Source of the DNA: Mytilus galloprovincialis
Lineage: Eukaryota > Mollusca > Bivalvia > Mytilida > Mytilidae
Direction: 5' to 3'
Assembly (NCBI RefSeq): GCF_965363235.1
Contig: NC_134843.1
Location: forward strand, 50,525,535 to 50,589,534
Length of the DNA: 64,000 nt
Of this stretch, positions 58,683 to 64,000 are shown piece after piece; the stretch's first letter is position 1, and each line of letters opens with the position of its first letter. The notes below the pieces were generated by a model. The model had not been told where the DNA came from and did no database searches. It saw only the letters and a program-made list of their open reading frames with translations. The position numbers and the translations under genes are program-made.

Positions 58683-58736
58683 CCTGTTCGAGTGGGTCTA
58701 CATGTAGCATGTCTAGGACGTGGTCTTTTTCCAAAA
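58683..58736 (-). CDS. Small exon of paralogue B (18 codons)
   Basis: Acceptor CTTTTACAG, donor GG|GTAAGT, 54 nt, phase 2 at both ends, no stops. Encodes a basic segment (FGKRPRPRHATCRPTRT). The phase fits the terminal exon at 45149-45242. Confidence 0.42.
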
Positions 58737-58827
58737 CTGTAAAAGCAGAATCAAATGTTTCGATTTTACTAATTCGGTGTAAAGTTTCCAGATTATTGTA
58801 TGCTACATATATTGGAGAATGAACATA

Positions 58828-58850
58828 TATATATATATATATATATATAT
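58828..58850 (+). repeat. (AT)n microsatellite
   Basis: About eleven AT dinucleotides. Confidence 0.9.
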
Positions 58851-59663
58851 TGTTTTTTTACAGTTGTATCTTCTCATTTAAAAATTAGTGTGTTTCAACG
58901 AATTTGTAGTAAATCGTTCTTCAAAATAGACATTTGGAATGTGTCATTTTAACCATGCGTCGAGGTAATCAACAATAAATATGGTTTTCTGGTCTTTTAA
59001 TTTTTCTTTTAACGTCCCTTTTCATAAATTTTCTCAAGGATCCATTTCTTGTTTTCTAATGTTTTTGTGTTTCCAATTACGACAAATCAAATAGTACATG
59101 ATAATAGGCCAATACATAACATTGCTTCTGAAATAACAGAGTGGTGTATAAAAAAAAAAACCAGAAAAATGCTTTATATCTAAAATTCGATTTTTGAAAA
59201 AGTCACATGGCGATTTGTTAGAATGATACGTGTAATATTACAAATAATGCAGTTGTCAATACTTGTACATGTAATTAAAAGATACACTACTTAAACTCGG
59301 CGACTCTTAATATTTCATTTTTTCAGGTAAAACTTTGAAAGTATATATAAATGACCCTTGACCTTAACATAAAATAACGTAGTGTATTTCTTTAAGACAA
59401 ATAGAAAAATAAATCGCACCTGCTTTATTTTAAATCGATTTAAGTGTAGTGGAACGATTCATTTGTTAAGTTGTCACAAATGTTATAATTTTTTTAGATA
59501 CGGTCACAAACACAATCTAATGCTTCCTTTTTTAACTTTTTATGAGTATAACAAAACTGTGGAATCGACAAAAATAATTATTCAATGTAACTTCTTTTTT
59601 AAAAAGACAAAATGTAAAAATATTTTAGTGAAAAATTAAATACCAAACTCCTAAAAAAAAATT

Positions 59664-60433
59664 CGTAAGGGTTCCACGGAACCCAGTGTCTCGCCTACTT
59701 TTGCTGTTAATCGCAGACTCAACAAAAATGAGGAAAAACATCAATAAAAATTTCCCTCTCGATACTGTCTTTTGATTGAAAGAAGCTTTGGTAAAAAAAT
59801 CCATTTATAAGTAAAATACGGAAAAAGTGATTTTTGTTTTTATAAAATTTACTTCTGAATAATATCTTATGATCAGAAACAAGCTTTTGTCTAAGTTTGG
59901 TAGAAATCAAGGATAGTTTAAGAACATTATAAAAATTTTAAAAACTTAAACCACAGAGTGAATGTTTTGTTTCTGGCAAAAAAACTAAGTCCATTTATAA
60001 GTAAAATACGGAAAAGTGGAAATTTATTTTTACAAAATTTTCTTCTTGATACTATCTTATGATCATAAACAAGCTTCTGTCCAAGTTTGGTACAAATCAA
60101 GGATAGTTTATGAAAGTTATTAAAATTTTAAAAACTTTAACCACAGAGTGAATGTAATGTTTCCTCGCAGAAAAACTAAGTCCATTTATAAGTAAAATAC
60201 GGAAAAAATAGAATTTTATTTTTACAAAATTTACTTCTGGATACTTTCTTATGATCATAAACAAGCTTCTGTCCAAGTTTGGTAGAAATTCAGTATAGTT
60301 TAAGAAAGTTATTAAAATTTCAAAAACTTTAACCACAGAGTGAATATTTGTGGACGCCGCCGACGACGACGACGGCGGAATGTAGGATCACTTAGTCTCG
60401 CTTTTTCGACTAAAGTCGAAGGCTCGACAAAAA
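59664..60433 (+). repeat. Tandem repeat family with ~190-bp units and CGACGACGACG end
   Basis: Starts near GGGTTCCACGGAACCCAGTG (a palindrome). Three units share CCATTTATAAGTAAAATACG at 59801, 59991 and 60182. The right end carries GCCGCCGACGACGACGACGG and TTCGACTAAAGTCGAAG. Confidence 0.75.
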
Positions 60434-60644
60434 TCAACACAGAAAGTCATATAAATGGCAAAACAAATCAAACCCTTAATCACATCAAACGAATGAAAAA
60501 CAACTGTAATGTTGAATCGGAGCGTTTTTAATGACTAAATTAGTTTAAATCTTTCACATAAACTAATTGAATCAATTGAAAAAGACACTTAAGTGTTTAA
60601 AAGTGTTAACAATTTTCCGTTAGATGAACCTGAAATTTGAAGCC

Positions 60645-61462
60645 AATAGTTATCAAAGGTACCAGGATTATAATTTAATACGCCAGACGCGCGTTTCGTC
60701 TACATAAGACTCATCAGTGACGCTCAGATCAAAACAATTAAAAAGCCAAACAAATACAAAGTTGAAGAGCATTGAGGACCCAAAATTCCAAAAAGTTGTG
60801 CCAAATACGGCTAAGGTAATCTACTCCTGGGCGTAAGAAAATCCTTAGATTTTCGAAAAATTCAAAGTTTTGTACACAGAAAATGTATAAAAATGACCAT
60901 ACAATTGATATTCATGTCAACACCGAAGTGCTGACTACTGGGCTGGTGATACCCTCGGGGACGAAACGTCCACCAGCAGTGGCATCGACCCAGTGGTGTA
61001 AATAGTTATCAAAGGTACCAGGATTATAATTTAATACGCCAGACGCGCGTTTCGTCTACATAAGACTCATCAGTGACGCTCAGATCAAAACAATTAAAAA
61101 GCCAAACAAATACAAAGTTGAAGAGCATTGAGGACCCAAAATTCCAAAAAGTTGTGCCAAATACGGCTAAGGTAATCTACTCCTGGGCGTAAGAAAATCC
61201 TTAGATTTTCGAAAAATTCAAAGTTTTGTACACAGAAAATTTATAAAAATGACCATACAATTGATATTCATGTCAACACCGAAGTGCTGACTACTGGGCT
61301 GGTGATACCCTCGGGGACGAAACGTCCACCAGCAGTGGCATCGACCCAGTGGTGTAAATAGTTATCAAAGGTACCAGGATTATAATTTAATACGCCAGAC
61401 GCGCGTTTCGTCTACATGAGACTCATCAGTGACGCTCAGATCAAAACAATTAAAAAGCCAAA
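60645..61462 (+). repeat. R3 tandem array, 2.3 units of 356 bp
   Basis: AATAGTTATC starts units at 60645, 61001 and 61357, exactly 356 bp apart and almost identical. Each unit holds GCCAGACGCGCGTTTCGTC and GGGGACGAAACGTCCACCAG. The third unit stops after about 105 bp. Confidence 0.9.
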
Positions 61463-62034
61463 ATCGGCCCTTACCGGCTCTACTCCTTTAGCATCTAATT
61501 TTGTGGTTTACCATCTTTGCCGCAAATTTATTGTTTTCTACTTGATATTAAATTATTATATAGATCCATTTTGTTACACCTTGTGATCAATTTATTTGGC
61601 AATCGTCAATGACAGTCAGCAGGGTTTAAGAACATCAGTTGTTCGACCTGTTATTCAAATGCGTTTTGTTAAAATATATTTTTTTCACTCTTTTGGTATT
61701 TTAGAAAATGTTGTTTGTGCTGTATTTAGACCCCTCTTCAACGAAACTTGTTACATGCACACGTTTAAAAATTGCGATTTTTATCTAACGCAATCATAGG
61801 TTTGTTTCAATTTAGACTTGTTTATATATAGTTGTATCCCCAAACAAACACATTTGTTACATGGTAACACTGAACAATTATATTGCCATTATCTCTTAAT
61901 GACAATAATATTTAAAATTCTTTTTCCTAATAAGAGACTCGTTAAATCACTTGATTTTTTACCCATAAGAAAAAAAATATGTACTTTCGTGTAAACCCAA
62001 GTAAGTATTTACAGTAATGATTAAAAAAAACTAA

Positions 62035-62115
62035 TCAGAGCTACCAGACCTATAATTTTGCACGCCAGATACGCGTGTTTTTGTACAAAAGCCTCATTAT
62101 CGACGTTCGAATCAC
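62035..62115 (+). repeat. R3 fragment, strongly diverged
   Basis: TAATCAGAGCTACCAGACCT then ACGCCAGATACGCGTG; clearly older than the array at 60645. Confidence 0.6.
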
Positions 62116-62214
62116 AACACAGAGCATGTCTCACGAAGCTAGATCTATGTGCATTTTTAGCTATAGACACTCTACTATATTTTGAACAAGAAAACATCAA
62201 TTCATTGATCTGGG

Positions 62215-62470
62215 GCCGGTAACAAAAAGCATTCTTATGTCCTACGAACGTCTAAAGGGCGTCTTAAGATTTAAGAATGTAACAAGACCCAACCTCAGAC
62301 CTATCTTAGAATGATTGACAGCCCTTAATGTTTTGAAAAAGTGCACGATTTAAGAACGATTCTTACGCCTACCTTAAAGCGATCTTACTAATTCCGGTAA
62401 CACAAAATCATTCTTAAATTTTGGTCAGTAATTAAGTGTTCTTAAAACAAACTTAGCAACTTAGGGGTGT
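62215..62470. repeat. Possible degraded MITE with CCGGTAACA and TTAAGAATG motifs
   Basis: CCGGTAACAAAAAGCATTCT and CCGGTAACACAAAATCATTC recur 180 bp apart, with TTAAGA words in both orientations. Ends not resolved. Confidence 0.35.
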
Positions 62471-62829
62471 ACCAAGAACAATTCGCAATAGCTTCACTTG
62501 ATATTTTTTGTAAGAGTGGTCCCGACTACTCTTAGTTGTACATTCACTTGTTAATAATAGAACAAGTTGCTTAAAAAAGTTAATACGTGAACCTTAGAAA
62601 TTTTTTTATTCTAATTATTAATTCATCTGAATAGGAAATTATATATCAGTGTTTTCTTGGCCATGTGTGTGGAGGATGGTAGTTTCTCTTTATTGTAAAT
62701 CATTACAATTTTGGCTTGTTTAGAGAAGTGTTAAATAAAAAGCAAGGAGAAATTTGTGACCTTTTTCAATTTTAAACCAAGAGTTCCAAATGGTGAAGTT
62801 TAAATCACCACTTCTTAAATTTTACGGAA

Positions 62830-63120
62830 GCCAGCATGAGTTGGTTGACCAATATGGAATATCCGTTATACAGATGATTTCGGATATGTTCATTATATCG
62901 TAACTACAGTCCCATTCCTTTTTCACGAATGTGACCTAACGAATTAGACTATTTACCGGCTTTGTAACATAATGAACAACACGATGGGCGCCACACGTGG
63001 AGCAGGATCTGCTTACCCCTCCGAATCATCTGAAATCATCCCCAGTTTTTAGCGGGTTTCGTGTTGCTGTTATACACCTATTTTTGACATTTTTGCCTAT
63101 TGTGTCTGCTTTGTTCACGC
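62830..63120 (+). repeat. Interspersed repeat (GGAGCAGGATCTGCTTA family)
   Basis: Inverse-oriented relative of 28563-28940. Confidence 0.65.
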
Positions 63121-63189
63121 ATCGTTATCAATATAATGGAATTTGATAAGAAAGTCATACAAGTTAGAGGTTCAGCTCTTTAAACCAGG

Positions 63190-63360
63190 TTCAATCCATC
63201 ATTTTTTTACAGTTTGAAAATGCCTGTAACAAGTCAGGAATATGACAAGTGTCTCCAATTTGTTTGATGTGTTTTATCATTTGATTTTGCCATTTGGTTA
63301 CGGACTTTCCGTTTTGAATTTTCCTCGGAGTTCAGTATTTTTGTGATTTTATTTTTTGTA
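63190..63360 (-). repeat. Interspersed repeat fragment (same family as 24865-25010)
   Basis: Reverse copy with TTTTCCTCGGAGTTCAGTAT and the AACCAGGTTCAATCC side. Confidence 0.6.
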
Positions 63361-63404
63361 ATAAGGCTTTTAAAGAAAAAAAAATTGTTATAGTGAAAAA
63401 TATA

Positions 63405-63470
63405 GGAAGATGTGGTATGAGTGTCAATGAGCCAACTCTCCATCCAAATAACAATTTATAAAAGTAAACC
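63405..63470 (+). repeat. R2 repeat end fragment
   Basis: AAGATGTGGTATGAGTGTCA then GAGCCAACTCTCCATCC. Confidence 0.7.
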
Positions 63471-64000
63471 ATTATAGTAGTGATTTGACCGAAATGAAAG
63501 TAGGATAGAAAGATAAGCCTACATCATTTATACTTGATTTAAATTCTACCATTGGCCTGGTGAATAATAGGGAACTCAAAAGAAAAAGTACTGATGGATT
63601 GTCATGAGACAAGCATATTTTTATTAAAATAATAATGGTCTATAAGCAGTTGAATTAATTTCATGTTTGAAGCGGTGCAATTTTTTTAATTCAATTTGAC
63701 TTTTATCAAAAAAGGGGCAGAATGAATAATGTTGGTCTGAGGCGAGAATTGTTTTCCTTAGGTTAAATGGGTAGTTGATTGTTATGCGCATTTTATCGTT
63801 CATTAAAACGTTTTTATGATTCATTTAAGGTGATTCTAATTTCTATGGGAGGAACTAAAAACGGAGACGCCAGAAAATTATTAAGAACTCGTAACTTGAA
63901 AATCATTACGATGCAACTTAAGGGGGAAATAAGACCGATCTACGAACAACCTGAGGTAGCTTTGCTTTACACTCTTTGAATGATCTTAGAATGATCTTAT

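Larger units (their letters stand above)
58185..59390 (-). repeat. Segmental duplication, copy 2
   Basis: Partner of 52155-54430 without the CCGTT element. It contains an apparently intact minus-strand exon at 58683-58736 and a diverged R3 fragment (58270-58390). Confidence 0.72.

Noticed and set aside
59664..60433. Regular ~190-bp repeats considered as a CRISPR array
   Set aside because: The whole unit is repeated with no unique spacers; it is an ordinary tandem repeat in a eukaryotic genome.

Overview
This window looks like nuclear DNA of a marine bivalve, most probably a mussel (Mytilus or a close relative). The reasons are the AT-rich intergenic DNA, widely spaced small exons, and dense old interspersed repeats of kinds I associate with Mytilus. 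That assignment is from memory; no search was run. Below, R1 is the repeat with core CAACAACCCGACCATAGAGC, R2 has core ATGTGGTATGATTGCCAATG, R3 has core GCCAGACGCGCGTTTCGTC, and R4 is the ~490-bp tandem repeat that opens with AGCTCACCTGGCCCGAAGGG.

Layout. 1-2.0 kb: the 3' end of a Ty3/gypsy retrotransposon (intact integrase, polypurine tract, likely 3' LTR). 2.0-8.5 kb: a palindromic structure with two ~550-bp inverted arms around a 4-kb repeat-filled spacer. 8.53-9.68 kb: an intronless C2H2 zinc-finger/coiled-coil gene. 9.9-11.3 kb: the 3' part of a LINE. 11.8-29.4 kb: a plus-strand six-exon gene, assembled here from consistent splice sites, encoding two B-boxes, a coiled coil and a C-terminal CCHC zinc finger (388 aa). 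Its introns carry several terminal-inverted-repeat elements and a multilayer nested insertion (18.3-23.9 kb).

29.8-64 kb: no long reading frames, but at least two sets of minus-strand exons (31.2-38.5 kb; 45.15 kb and 58.7 kb). All use phase-2 junctions, encode a coiled coil and/or end in a CxxC finger, and look like relatives of the plus-strand gene arranged tail-to-tail with it. Around these exons are segmental duplications in which one copy carries transposon insertions and the other preserves the empty site. A degenerate gypsy pseudogene sits at 43.2-44.6 kb.

How the genes work together: the B-box/coiled-coil/CCHC protein and its minus-strand relatives look like a small expanding family of non-RING TRIM-like adaptors, but no substrate or pathway can be read from sequence. 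Everything else with coding capacity is transposon-derived or possibly so.
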